Shown: piece after piece, positions 16,895 through 26,565 of the stretch | Layout: each line of letters begins with the position of its first letter | How positions within the stretch are numbered: the stretch's first letter is position 1 | DNA from: Nitrospirales bacterium | GTDB lineage: Bacteria > Nitrospirota > Nitrospiria > Nitrospirales > UBA8639 | Assembly: GCA_029261295.1 (NCBI GenBank) | Contig: JAJDBP010000012.1 | Location: forward strand, 1 to 64,000 | Direction: 5' to 3' | DNA length: 64,000 nt | Notes under the pieces: generated by a model | What the model was told of the DNA's origin: nothing | Databases searched by the model: none | What the model saw: the letters and a program-made list of their open reading frames with translations, nothing else | Made by a program: the position numbers and the translations under genes

Positions 16895-17572
16895 TTATAT
16901 ACTCGGAGATGCGACTACATTGATGGCCTGTGGGGATTCTATCTGTAGCCAGGTGGGAAGACTTTCATGGAAATCTTGCCAGTAGGCTTGTGGGTCTTCA
17001 TCAATCGAATAAAACGCTTCTTGGGCTGAGAACAGAAGTGTCTTCGCCACTGGAAGGTATTTCTGTGTTCGCTCATGCAGTGAATCATAAGATTCCTCGT
17101 CTTTTTCCAGCATGTTGGCGAGGACGCGCTCTCCAAATTGGTGGTGAGCTTCTTCTTGATGAATCAACAGACGTCTCAGTCTTTGAAAGGGTGCTCCACG
17201 TTTCACTAAGCCTGCCTCAATTCGTTTTAATATGGCTTCTCCTAATCCCTCCAGAATTATCTGTTCTCCAATAATCGTTTCTGCAAAGTCTTGTCGAGTG
17301 ATCGCGGTCTCAAGAAGGTCTCGATACGTGTTCATATGTTCCGACATGGGTGATGGGTGACTGGAGTGTGGAGTGAGCCAACGAATGGCCCCTTGAAAGA
17401 TGAAGGCATGATACCCTTCTTGTCGGGCTTGTCCCACCAAAAAGGTTTTCATTCTATGATCAGGAGCAATGGTCACTTGGGCTTCTGCGCAATCATGTGC
17501 TAATTGTTCCCCCAAGACCATAAACGTGAGTAGTTGGGCAAGGTGTGTGTGTTCTCCAGATTGAATGAGCAT
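16895..17572 (-). CDS. Ferritin-like diiron protein
   Basis: Likely start at MLIQSGEHTHLAQLL; two ExxH motifs (EGYH, EEAHHQFGE) plus upstream Glu helices (GEQLAHDCAE, GEQIILEGLGEAIL). Confidence 0.65.
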   Translation of the reverse strand: MLIQSGEHTHLAQLLTFMVLGEQLAHDCAEAQVTIAPDHRMKTFLVGQARQEGYHAFIFQGAIRWLTPHSSHPSPMSEHMNTYRDLLETAITRQDFAETIIGEQIILEGLGEAILKRIEAGLVKRGAPFQRLRRLLIHQEEAHHQFGERVLANMLEKDEESYDSLHERTQKYLPVAKTLLFSAQEAFYSIDEDPQAYWQDFHESLPTWLQIESPQAINVVASPSI

Positions 17573-17576
17573 ATGG

Positions 17577-18569
17577 TTATCCAAAAGTTGCTTGAGGGAG
17601 CGCTGTTGGTGTGCGCAACGCGGCAATAGGGTGGCGAAGATTCGATCCGACGACACGGCTACAGAGCATATTGCACGCTGACTTGTCTGAACATTGCTGA
17701 ATATTGAGATAATCTAAATTCGTAAGAATTTCTGAAAAGGAAGTGGATAACAGATTTCCGGAATGTGGCAGAGCCAAACAAGGCGCGACGTTTCCTGAGG
17801 CATCGATAGCAATGCTGTAGCGTCCTGCATCACAGGTCGGCAGGGGCTGGTCGTTGAGCCATTGAATATTGTCTTGAAGATAATTCCTGAAATACCCTTT
17901 TGGAACCAAGCGCGATTCCAGCACTTCTTGGAAGACAGCCGCCGCTGTGGCCTTTTTGTATTGAAGTGTCAGGTCGACCTTGCCATACCGAGAAATATCC
18001 CAATGATAGGCTCCGAGAACCGGAATCATTCCATGATTGCGAGCGAATCGGACGACATCTAGAACATCCTTACGGTTTACCTCACTGACAATGCATGTGA
18101 GGTATTTTGGATGCGGGTAGTCATTGAGTAATTCAATGCCCTTTAACACGAGGGGTAGTTGGTCTGCTCCCCTTATGGTTCTATAGTGTTGACGATCTAA
18201 GGTGTCGAGACTGATGGAAAGACTGATCGGGTGATTCGCGAAGCGTCCAAGAAGATCAGGAGTGAATTTTGTACCGTTCGTGATAAGGCTGATGGTAAAT
18301 CCAAGGGAAGATAAATCATCCAAGATATCAGGGAGGTCTTTTCGTAAGAGAGGTTCCCCGCCTTGGACGAATACCACTCTGAGGCCTTCGTCATAGAGAT
18401 GTGAAAACACCCGGAAGATTTCTTCCCGACTCATTTCATAGCGACCTTGGTTGAGAGGAAGATCGCAATAGCCACAGACAGAATTGCAGCGAAGCGTGAC
18501 TTCAAAAATGGCTAAAATCGGCCGTTTTTGCAGCAGGTTTTTAAGGGGCTTGAGGTAAGGTTGAAGCAT
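17577..18569 (-). CDS. Radical SAM/SPASM protein
   Basis: CNSVCGYC cluster motif, GGEPLLR, SPASM-like CDAGRYSIAIDASGNVAPC...C..C...C. Confidence 0.88.
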   Translation of the reverse strand: MLQPYLKPLKNLLQKRPILAIFEVTLRCNSVCGYCDLPLNQGRYEMSREEIFRVFSHLYDEGLRVVFVQGGEPLLRKDLPDILDDLSSLGFTISLITNGTKFTPDLLGRFANHPISLSISLDTLDRQHYRTIRGADQLPLVLKGIELLNDYPHPKYLTCIVSEVNRKDVLDVVRFARNHGMIPVLGAYHWDISRYGKVDLTLQYKKATAAAVFQEVLESRLVPKGYFRNYLQDNIQWLNDQPLPTCDAGRYSIAIDASGNVAPCLALPHSGNLLSTSFSEILTNLDYLNIQQCSDKSACNMLCSRVVGSNLRHPIAALRTPTALPQATFG

Positions 18570-18610
18570 ATGGATAGAAGTTCTATTAATTAAAATTACA
18601 GGACGAGGAG

Positions 18611-19414
18611 TTATGCCGCTGGGCCTATTTCTAGTTGAGTCACAATTTCCGTCTGTTTGATTAATGCAAATAAGTCTGAGACCGTGGTGGCGGTGATATC
18701 GGTAAATTCTTGTAACGTGCGATCGAGTGATTCTTCGATACTGGCTCCCGAGATGAGATGGCGTAGGAGCAGGTATTCGGGTTCGCGCAACTGTTTAATA
18801 TAGACCTGTTGTTGGTGTTTGTAGCACAGTAGCCATTGAGGTTGGTTCCAATCGTTTTCCGGCAATGAGGTTTGTGTCGTTCCTCTCGCTTTCCACACAT
18901 CATAGACTGAAAAAGATGATCGAAAGAGGCGAGCAGAAGGGCCAAAAGCTAATCGCAAATTTCCCGACATGGGGTGTTCTTGGAATTGCTCTGGCGTTAG
19001 TGCCGTATGTGGGGGCAGATGAAAAACTTCTTTGAAAAGCCATTCAAATCGTGCCAAATCTCCTAGAAAGGGAAGATCGGAAAAGGGTTGCCGCCTGTCT
19101 AGGAAATCGGGAAAAGTTTTTCCGAAGTCGGAAAGGTTATAGGACGTAGAGAAATGTTCGAGTAGGAATTCTTTGGCTAATTGAAAATAGTGTTCGTCCC
19201 CTGCGACCCACCATACGGCTTCAAAGGTTTCCCCTAATGCTTCCGTGAGCCGTACGATGTGTCCGGTGCGGTATACATCCACTGCGGCACCTGGACCTAA
19301 TGCTCCGCCCGGAATAATTCCGTTAAGGAGCGTTGGGTCAACCTGAGTGTCTTCGGGCCTAAGAGAGGCTTGTGAAAACAGCTGTTGAAACTGGTTGAGT
19401 GTGAGTTTGGCCAT
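18611..19414 (-). CDS. bufC: DUF2063 family protein (BufC-like partner of MNIO)
   Basis: Likely start MAKLTLNQFQQLFSQASL; DUF2063 pattern (YRTGHIVRLTEALGETFEAVWWVAGDEHYFQLAKEFL); follows the DUF692 gene. Confidence 0.8.
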   Translation of the reverse strand: MAKLTLNQFQQLFSQASLRPEDTQVDPTLLNGIIPGGALGPGAAVDVYRTGHIVRLTEALGETFEAVWWVAGDEHYFQLAKEFLLEHFSTSYNLSDFGKTFPDFLDRRQPFSDLPFLGDLARFEWLFKEVFHLPPHTALTPEQFQEHPMSGNLRLAFGPSARLFRSSFSVYDVWKARGTTQTSLPENDWNQPQWLLCYKHQQQVYIKQLREPEYLLLRHLISGASIEESLDRTLQEFTDITATTVSDLFALIKQTEIVTQLEIGPAA

Positions 19415-20231
19415 GGTGATACGTCCAAATATGAGCCGCTTTTTTTGCTTCTTCTTCGAGCTGTGGAAATTCAGGAATATCTTCATCCCATTCAATCAAT
19501 ACGGGTACGTTTGGAGCACGGGCGATGAGTGAAGAAAACAAATCCCAAACCTCCGGGTAGACTGGTTTCGAATGTGTGTCAAAGAGATGGGTCCCCATAT
19601 CCGTATACCCTGCTAAATGAACTTGTCCAATGATATGTGTTGGAATTCCATCCAAGAATAGTGCTGGATCAAAATGATGATTTTTGGCATTGACGTAAAG
19701 ATTGTTCAGGTCTAACAGAATTTGGCATCCAGAACGGTCGGCTACGGCTTGTAAGAAATCCCACTCTGTATAGTCGCCGCAGGGTAACCGAAGATAGGTC
19801 GACACATTTTCCAAGAGGATGGGTCTTTGTAAATAGGTTTGAACGTGGTCGACATGTTCGACAATGAGATTTAATGCCTCTTCGGTAAACGGTATCGGGA
19901 GAAGATCGTGCAAGTTCTGTTGTTGTAATCCTGTCCAACAAAGATGATCGGAAACAATAAAGGGATCAATCCGATTCACGAGCGTGCGAAGATTCTCTAG
20001 ATATTTGGGGCGAAGTCCTTCCGCGGACGCAATGGAAAGAGAAACCCCATGCAAGGCCACGGGGTAATCACTTCGGATGAGCTCCAACATATGGAGGGGG
20101 CGTCCCTTTGTGTCCATATAGTTTTCACTCACGGCCTCGAACCATGAGATCGATGTCTGAGGTCGTGGCTCGAGAAAGGGATAGTGGGTGGGACGAAGTC
20201 CCACCCCTATGTTTGGTTGTTTCTCCTTCAT
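19359..20231 (-). CDS. bufB: DUF692/MNIO family enzyme (BufB-like)
   Basis: GVGLRPTHYPFL, SWFEAVSENYM, HGVSLSIAS, VSDHLCW, LLENVSTYL, DLNNLYVNAKNH, GQVHLAGY, LIEWDEDIP. Confidence 0.9.
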   Translation of the reverse strand: MKEKQPNIGVGLRPTHYPFLEPRPQTSISWFEAVSENYMDTKGRPLHMLELIRSDYPVALHGVSLSIASAEGLRPKYLENLRTLVNRIDPFIVSDHLCWTGLQQQNLHDLLPIPFTEEALNLIVEHVDHVQTYLQRPILLENVSTYLRLPCGDYTEWDFLQAVADRSGCQILLDLNNLYVNAKNHHFDPALFLDGIPTHIIGQVHLAGYTDMGTHLFDTHSKPVYPEVWDLFSSLIARAPNVPVLIEWDEDIPEFPQLEEEAKKAAHIWTYHHGQTHTQPVSTAVFTSLS

Positions 20232-20235
20232 GCCA

Positions 20236-20520
20236 TCAGTATGCCCCAGGCGTGGAGCTTTCTTTTGCCATGTAAGTTCCACCCTTGGTGTCACAATCGG
20301 CTTTACTCATACTCATCCAACTTTTACCCTTGCAGTCATTTTTCCCTTCACAGGAGTTGGCAAGCGTTTTACATTCGCCCTTGCCTTTACAGTCATTGAC
20401 GCCATGACATTGGCCCTTGGCCATTTCCCCCATGCTTGCAGAGTCATGCGAATGGGCACACCCTGAAGCAATAAGCAATCCTGAAAGTGCAGCGCCTAGT
20501 AAGAGTGATTTTTGTGTCAT
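20236..20520 (-). CDS. bufA: Bufferin-like Cys-rich RiPP precursor
   Basis: Signal/lipobox-like IASGC, then QCHGVNDCKGKGECKTLANSCEGKNDCKGKSWMSMSKADCDTKGGTY; immediately upstream of MNIO. Confidence 0.82.
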   Translation of the reverse strand: MTQKSLLLGAALSGLLIASGCAHSHDSASMGEMAKGQCHGVNDCKGKGECKTLANSCEGKNDCKGKSWMSMSKADCDTKGGTYMAKESSTPGAY

Positions 20521-20729
20521 GTGAACGGCCTCCAATATTTGTAGAATATTAAAAAATCTGAGGTTTCCTGTTCATAAATGAGGAAAGCCTCAGTTTGGTC
20601 GATTCCATACCGATCAGTCCCTGATTTTGGCTAGGTGTTACATAGTTTTACCGTTTTATCGGGAAAAAGGCTATTTGGGCTTTGTCCACGAGGATGCAAA
20701 TCATACAACATGTTTGAAATAGACCATTT

Positions 20730-21515
20730 CTAGGATTCTTGATGAGGGGGAAGACCGTTGAGATTCCAATCATATTCAAGGAATTCGATGGTGTAGGGTG
20801 TGTGGCGAAGATCTTCCGCTAACTTCTGGTCTGTGACGAATTGTGCGACATAATTGAGCAGAGACCCTGAATGATTGATGAAATCTTCAGGGAACCAATC
20901 AAAAATTTTGGAAAGATAGGCGATCTTTTTTTTCTGATCGAAATGGTTTCGTGATGGATCATTGATGAATTCTTTGGCACTGAGGGTGAGCTGCTGATCG
21001 ATGTTCTCAGCAGTATAAGCCCATGGTTGTAATTTCGGACAAGATTGCGAGGCGCATACAATGGCAAAATGAATACGAGGTTCTTGGAAATCCGGAATGA
21101 GAATTTCTCGTTCAAGATCATATAAATTTATGGGCTCGCCTCCCACGAGATAATCCTGACTAATAAAATAGGTATAGCGTCCCGAAAAGGAGGAGGGAGA
21201 GAGCCCATTGAGAATTCCCTTGATGGCAAAGGCGTTATACGCATTGATCCAGAATGCCAGACGATGATTTGGTGTAGGGAGTTGTTGTGGTGCGAGATGC
21301 TGGAGTTCAATGAGATATGAGGAAAACTGTTGATCGGAAGCCAATGCAGGGTAATTGACTACCCCATCATTGATATTCTGCTGAAGACTTTGATCAAAAT
21401 TGTGATGAGTAAAAGAGGACGGCTGAATTGGCTGTTGCGGTGAAAAAGTTTTCGGAACCGATGAGCAGCCAATAAGATTGAGTATGGCGATAGAAAGAAT
21501 AATCCAGTTTTTCAT
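20730..21515 (-). CDS. DUF547 domain lipoprotein
   Basis: LAFWINAYNAFAIKGIL...GGEPINLYDLEREIL...RIHFAIVCASQSCPKL; lipobox LIGC. Confidence 0.88.
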   Translation of the reverse strand: MKNWIILSIAILNLIGCSSVPKTFSPQQPIQPSSFTHHNFDQSLQQNINDGVVNYPALASDQQFSSYLIELQHLAPQQLPTPNHRLAFWINAYNAFAIKGILNGLSPSSFSGRYTYFISQDYLVGGEPINLYDLEREILIPDFQEPRIHFAIVCASQSCPKLQPWAYTAENIDQQLTLSAKEFINDPSRNHFDQKKKIAYLSKIFDWFPEDFINHSGSLLNYVAQFVTDQKLAEDLRHTPYTIEFLEYDWNLNGLPPHQES

Positions 21516-21730
21516 GTAGTGACCCCCTGTTGTTTTGGTCAGTTGAACAGGATTTCTGTTACAGAGGTTTCTTGATGGAAAAGACCAAATATGTGGATTG
21601 ATGCTCTATCGGAGACAAATAGAGAAGGATTGGAATAGGGAGGGATCCTCGAAAGGTCTTGAAGCGGAGAGGAAACATACCAATCTGAGGAAAGATAAGC
21701 TCAGGAGAATTTTCATCTGAATATATTATT

Positions 21731-22060
21731 CTAAAGCCGAATGCTATTGGAAAATGTATGTATGACTGTGACTCCCGCGATGATCAACCCCATACCAATC
21801 ACGGCTGGGGCATCAGGGATTTCACGAAACATGATCATTCCTACGAGGGCCACCAGAACAATGCCTATCCCTGACCAAATGGCATAGGCAATGCCTACTG
21901 TCATGTGCCGTAAGACCAAGCTTAAAAGATAGAAGGCTGCGCCATATCCCAATACTACCAATATGCTGGGCCCTAGTTTTGTGAACCCTTCGGCGCTTTT
22001 GAGCGCGCTGGTGGCAATGACTTCTGCCAAAATGGCGATAAACAAATAAAGATAGGTCAT
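21731..22060 (-). CDS. SMR family multidrug efflux transporter
   Basis: YLYLFIAILAEVIATSALKSAEGFTKLGPS...GIAYAIWSGIGIVLVALVG. Confidence 0.9.
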   Translation of the reverse strand: MTYLYLFIAILAEVIATSALKSAEGFTKLGPSILVVLGYGAAFYLLSLVLRHMTVGIAYAIWSGIGIVLVALVGMIMFREIPDAPAVIGMGLIIAGVTVIHTFSNSIRL

Positions 22061-22157
22061 GGTTGCTGTCCTTTGGGTGCTTTTTGAAAAGTGAGCGTTA
22101 GATTGGTGAAAAGTTGCGGATTCTCAAAAAGTGGTTAGTCTCTGCCGCTCTAGTTGG

Positions 22158-22799
22158 TTAGTTGTGCTGGTATCGATAATGGCCGGTGATGGAAAAATTA
22201 AACAACATGTCTTCTAGTTTTGGGCCTTCTCCAATGTTATGCACAATCATTGGCCGTTTAGTTTCGGGAGCCGTGACATCTGTGACGATGCCAATATGGG
22301 GGAGGCGATTGTTGATCATCCAAGTGACGACGTCTCCAGCTGTATAGTCGGATCCTGCCATGGAAATAGGGAGAGACTTTCCATGACGTGTAAAGAATGT
22401 CTGTAGATTTGGAACTCGACGGTGGTCGATATTGGAGTCGGGTTTGTGAAGCCCCCAACGCTTTGGGTAGTCCTCAAAATGAGCTTGCATATCTTCATGG
22501 ACTAATTGTTGAAGATCTATCCCTAAGGCTCGGTACGAACGAATAACAACATCAGTGCAGACGCCAACTTGATCGGGCACATCTCCCATGGGATAGGGAA
22601 TCTTGCGATATTTGCCATCGTAGGTGACGTGATGATTCGTTCGTTCTATGGCGGCTTGAACTAAATTATTGGTCAGAGCATGATCTCGTTTTTCTTGACC
22701 AAAGCCTACAGAATAGATTCCGCCTAGAAGTATGACTACGAGGAAGGCCAGTCTTCCTTGTTGTACGGTTGGCTTACTGAGAGTCGTTGGAGAAGGCAT
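22158..22799 (-). CDS. DUF1287 domain protein
   Basis: VTYDGKYRKIPYPMGDVPDQVGVCTDVVIRSYRALGIDLQQLVHEDM. Confidence 0.88.
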   Translation of the reverse strand: MPSPTTLSKPTVQQGRLAFLVVILLGGIYSVGFGQEKRDHALTNNLVQAAIERTNHHVTYDGKYRKIPYPMGDVPDQVGVCTDVVIRSYRALGIDLQQLVHEDMQAHFEDYPKRWGLHKPDSNIDHRRVPNLQTFFTRHGKSLPISMAGSDYTAGDVVTWMINNRLPHIGIVTDVTAPETKRPMIVHNIGEGPKLEDMLFNFSITGHYRYQHN

Positions 22800-22896
22800 G
22801 TGATTTCCTCGGGGATTAATCCATAAAGCTAGTCTATCAGAAGAATAGGTTGCTATTGATTCGCTGCAAGATTCTCAATCAATATGGCTCACTTTT

Positions 22897-23697
22897 TTAG
22901 CTGGCGTTGAGCATGCGAATTTCCCTTTGTGGGAAAGGAATTTGAATGCGATCCGTGCCGAAGGCCTCAACGATAGCTTGATAGAGCTCTGCTTGTGCGG
23001 GCACAAAATCTGCTACAGCGACCCAAGGCTTGACGGATATATTAATGGAAGAATCCCCAAGTTCTCCAACACCAATCACGGGAACGGGGTCTTGTACCAC
23101 GCGCGTATTCCCATTGACCACTCGCTGGATCGTCGCCAAGGCTTGGGTGAGATCTGTCGCGTAGGCCACGCCCACCGTCAAATTGAGTTGGCGAATCTTT
23201 CCATAGTTATGAAGGATTTCTCCGATAATTTTTCGATTTGGTATGACGACGATGGATTGATCGATGTGCAACAGTTTGGTGGTGAAAATATCAATAGACT
23301 GGACTTCGCCATGTTCTCCCAAAATATCGATGAATTGGCCTACCCGAAAGGGCTTGGTAATGATGATACTCAAGCCCGCGAACAGGTTCAGAAACACTCC
23401 TTGAAGGGCTAAGCCAATTCCTACTCCGGCCACACCCAGTCCGGCAATTAAGGGGAAAATCTGAATGCCAAATTGTTGCAACATAATTAAGAGGGTAAAA
23501 AGAAATATGATACCCTTGACGACCCGAACCAGTAGCAAGCGTACTGGAGGCTCCATTTCCAGTTTCCCCAATGTTTTATGGGTATATCGACCTGCCGATT
23601 TGGCTAGGAATGCCCCAACCCCCAAAATGAGCAGTCCGCTTGCTGCCTGTAGTCCATACTGAATGACTAAATCCATACTAATGTCAGTCCCAAACAT
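22897..23697 (-). CDS. MscS-family mechanosensitive channel
   Basis: MscS signature GLAGVGIGLALQGVFLNLFAGLSIIITKPFRVGQFIDI. Confidence 0.88.
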   Translation of the reverse strand: MFGTDISMDLVIQYGLQAASGLLILGVGAFLAKSAGRYTHKTLGKLEMEPPVRLLLVRVVKGIIFLFTLLIMLQQFGIQIFPLIAGLGVAGVGIGLALQGVFLNLFAGLSIIITKPFRVGQFIDILGEHGEVQSIDIFTTKLLHIDQSIVVIPNRKIIGEILHNYGKIRQLNLTVGVAYATDLTQALATIQRVVNGNTRVVQDPVPVIGVGELGDSSINISVKPWVAVADFVPAQAELYQAIVEAFGTDRIQIPFPQREIRMLNAS

Positions 23698-23920
23698 GTG
23701 TATCCCTCCGGGTAAAGGTGAAGAATTTTTCTCATTTGATTAAGGTTGTTTACGAGAATAACTAATGAGGAGATTCCGGTCTAGAAAGAGTGGAAACATT
23801 ATTTTTCTTTGCTCCTAATGGCTTGCTTAAAATTTGAAAATTCGATATTAATCCTCTCTTTGAGGATTGTGTATTCAAAAAGGGATCATTGGGAATATTT
23901 TTTCGGATAGGAGGCTCCTC

Positions 23921-25579
23921 ATGAAACATCAAACATGTTCCTCCAGGTTTTGGGTCTTAATTCTTTTGGCCATCGGATGGGGCTTCCCAACTCTTTCTCA
24001 AGCAGAAGTGAAAATTGTTCGGCTTCAAGAAGGCTTGGGGAATCATCATTTTCCGGTTTCAACTGCCGTCTCCATGGCCCAGAGATATGTCGATCAGGGC
24101 ATGGTTCTTATGTATGGGTTTAACCATGCTGAAGCCGCACAATCGTTTCAATATGCACAAAAGCTTGATCCCAATTGTGCGATGTGTTTTTGGGGAGAGG
24201 CCTTAGTGCTGGGTCCGAATATTAATGCGCCCATGCCTGATTCGGTCATTCCTCAAGCCTATTCAGCTATTCAACACGCCATGGATTTACGTGAGCAGAC
24301 AACTGGAAAGGAACGGGCATTAATCCAGGCCCTTGCCAAGCGTTATGCTTCCAAAGGATTAGCTGATCGTTCAGTGCTGGATGTGGGATATGCTGAGGCC
24401 ATGCGACACGTGTTTGTTCAATTTCCGGAAGATGCCATTATTGGAGCTTTGTTTGCTGAGGCCTTAATGGATTTACATCCATGGGATTTTTGGACAAAAG
24501 ACGGTGAAGCCCGACCTTGGACTGCAGAAATCGTTTCGACGTTGGAACGAGTGTTGGATCTGAATCCCAACTTGCCTTTAGGGCACCATTTGTATATCCA
24601 TGCCGTCGAAGCTTCTCCGCATCCTGAAAAGGCTCTGGCGAGTGCCTCTCGATTGCCAGCTCTCGTTCCCGGTTCTGGCCATTTGGTTCATATGCCAGCC
24701 CATATTTATATCCGTGTAGGACGCTATTTGGATGCTGCCCACGCTAATCAACAAGCCGTCAAGATCGATCAACATTATTTGAATCACGCTCACACGGAAA
24801 GTATTTATACGGCCGCCTATGTCCCGCACAATTATCATTTTTTATGGGCAGCAGCGAGTAAACTTGGACAGCAAAGAGTCGCTCTTCAAGCCGCCAAAGA
24901 TACCGCATCCAAAGTGAGTCCTGAGGCTATGCGGGATCCAGCTTTTGCCGGAACTTTACAACATTTTTGGTTGATGCCACTCTTTACCAAGGCGTTATTT
25001 GGACAATGGGAGGAAGTGCTTCAGGAGCCTGTGCCGTCGGCTGATTTGGTCTACCCTGCAGGTATTCGGCATTATACTAGGGGGTTGGCGTTCCTTCGTG
25101 GAGGTAAATTAGAAGAGGCTGCTAGGGAGCTTGAGGCATTAAAAAGGGTGGTTACCGATCCAGCCATTGTCCCTTTAACTATTTTTGATTTAAACGACAT
25201 CTCTCACATTTTGAAGATTGCCCAAGCGGTTTTGTCAGGAGAAATTTCCGCTGAACAGGAAAAATATGGTAAGGCCGTCACTCATTTGGAAGAGGCCATA
25301 CGCTTAGAAGAAGCCTTAAATTATACTGAACCCAAAGATTGGTATCTCCCCCCGCGTCAAGTTTTGGGAGCGGTTTTATTAAAAGCGAATAGGCCGGAGG
25401 AAGCAGAGGAGGTCTATCGCCAAGACCTAAAAGTTCACCCACAGAATGGTTGGTCTCTTTTTGGATTGGTTCAAAGCCTGAAAGTTCAAAATAAAGTTGA
25501 GGAAGTGACGGTTGCCGCGCTTGAATTTGCAAAATCTTGGGCTGACGCTGATGTGACTTTGACCAGTTCGCGGTTTTAA
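23921..25579 (+). CDS. TPR-repeat protein with signal peptide
   Basis: Start at MKHQTCSS after an AGGAGG-like RBS; FNHAEAAQSFQYAQKLDPNCAMCFWGEALVLGPNIN. Confidence 0.8.
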   Translation: MKHQTCSSRFWVLILLAIGWGFPTLSQAEVKIVRLQEGLGNHHFPVSTAVSMAQRYVDQGMVLMYGFNHAEAAQSFQYAQKLDPNCAMCFWGEALVLGPNINAPMPDSVIPQAYSAIQHAMDLREQTTGKERALIQALAKRYASKGLADRSVLDVGYAEAMRHVFVQFPEDAIIGALFAEALMDLHPWDFWTKDGEARPWTAEIVSTLERVLDLNPNLPLGHHLYIHAVEASPHPEKALASASRLPALVPGSGHLVHMPAHIYIRVGRYLDAAHANQQAVKIDQHYLNHAHTESIYTAAYVPHNYHFLWAAASKLGQQRVALQAAKDTASKVSPEAMRDPAFAGTLQHFWLMPLFTKALFGQWEEVLQEPVPSADLVYPAGIRHYTRGLAFLRGGKLEEAARELEALKRVVTDPAIVPLTIFDLNDISHILKIAQAVLSGEISAEQEKYGKAVTHLEEAIRLEEALNYTEPKDWYLPPRQVLGAVLLKANRPEEAEEVYRQDLKVHPQNGWSLFGLVQSLKVQNKVEEVTVAALEFAKSWADADVTLTSSRF

Positions 25580-25837
25580 ATCTGGTTTGATGTCTCGGAT
25601 ACGTGCCTACCCGTAGGCGTCACGATATGAGACCTTGATCAGGAGGTTGCTGGTAGGTTTTCCCTTTTTGGATCTTCCTGGGATTTCTTCTCTTTTCTCT
25701 TTCCGTTCATTCAAGTTCTTTGTCCGACTTTCCGAAATAATCCTTCAGTAGTTATTCGCCCTGCTCGACATGCCGAGGAGAGGCTGACGATTTTTGGCTG
25801 GACCTATTATTTTTCAATTTTCTGACTGGAGACATTC

Positions 25838-26479
25838 ATGAGTCGGCGATCGATTGGAATTCCTTGTTCAACTCAGTCCAATGGTAGTAATGGGAATGGG
25901 ATGACTCGGATAGAAGCCATTGCCGAACGACGCTCAATTCCCGGCGTGATGTTATTTGCCGGAACAGGTGATGTCCTCTTTATGAATGCGGAGGCGGAAT
26001 TATTGAGCCGTCAAATCATGGGGGCTCGAATTGGGTCTGGCGATCAAGAAATTTTTCCTACAGAAGTCCGGGATTTGTGTGCGTCCTTGCGCAATTTACT
26101 TCATGATGGAGAGCAAGAGGATGTAGAAGGTCAACATGAACTCAGGAGAGTGACGGGAGATGCACAGGCGCCGGTGTTGTTGCGCGGTTTTCCTTTGGCG
26201 CCACATTCTCCCAATGATGATGCATGTATGTTGATCCTTATGGAAAAGATTGGGCGAGAACGTCGAATTGTCCCAGATCAAGCGAAAGATCAGTTTCGTT
26301 TAACGGATCGCGAAGTAGAAATAGTGAAATACATCAGCGAAGGTTGGACGAATAAGGAAATTGCACGACATTTAGATATTAGCGAACATACGGTAAAAGA
26401 ACATGTCCGACATTTGTTGAAAAAGACTAAGAGCACAACTCGAACTGGTATTTTGGCTCAAATTTTTCAAGATACCTAA
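25838..26479 (+). CDS. LuxR-family transcriptional regulator
   Basis: LTDREVEIVKYISEGWTNKEIARHLDISEHTVKEHVRHLLKK HTH. Confidence 0.88.
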   Translation: MSRRSIGIPCSTQSNGSNGNGMTRIEAIAERRSIPGVMLFAGTGDVLFMNAEAELLSRQIMGARIGSGDQEIFPTEVRDLCASLRNLLHDGEQEDVEGQHELRRVTGDAQAPVLLRGFPLAPHSPNDDACMLILMEKIGRERRIVPDQAKDQFRLTDREVEIVKYISEGWTNKEIARHLDISEHTVKEHVRHLLKKTKSTTRTGILAQIFQDT

Positions 26480-26565
26480 AGCGTCCTTCCTTATATTTCT
26501 CGTTTTTTTTCTTGCAAATTTTATTGTTCTTGATTCTCACGGGCATCCCGTAGATAATCTTCGCC

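Noticed and set aside
22927-23412. 161-aa plus-strand ORF opposite the MscS gene
   Set aside because: Antisense shadow of the channel CDS; no domain signature
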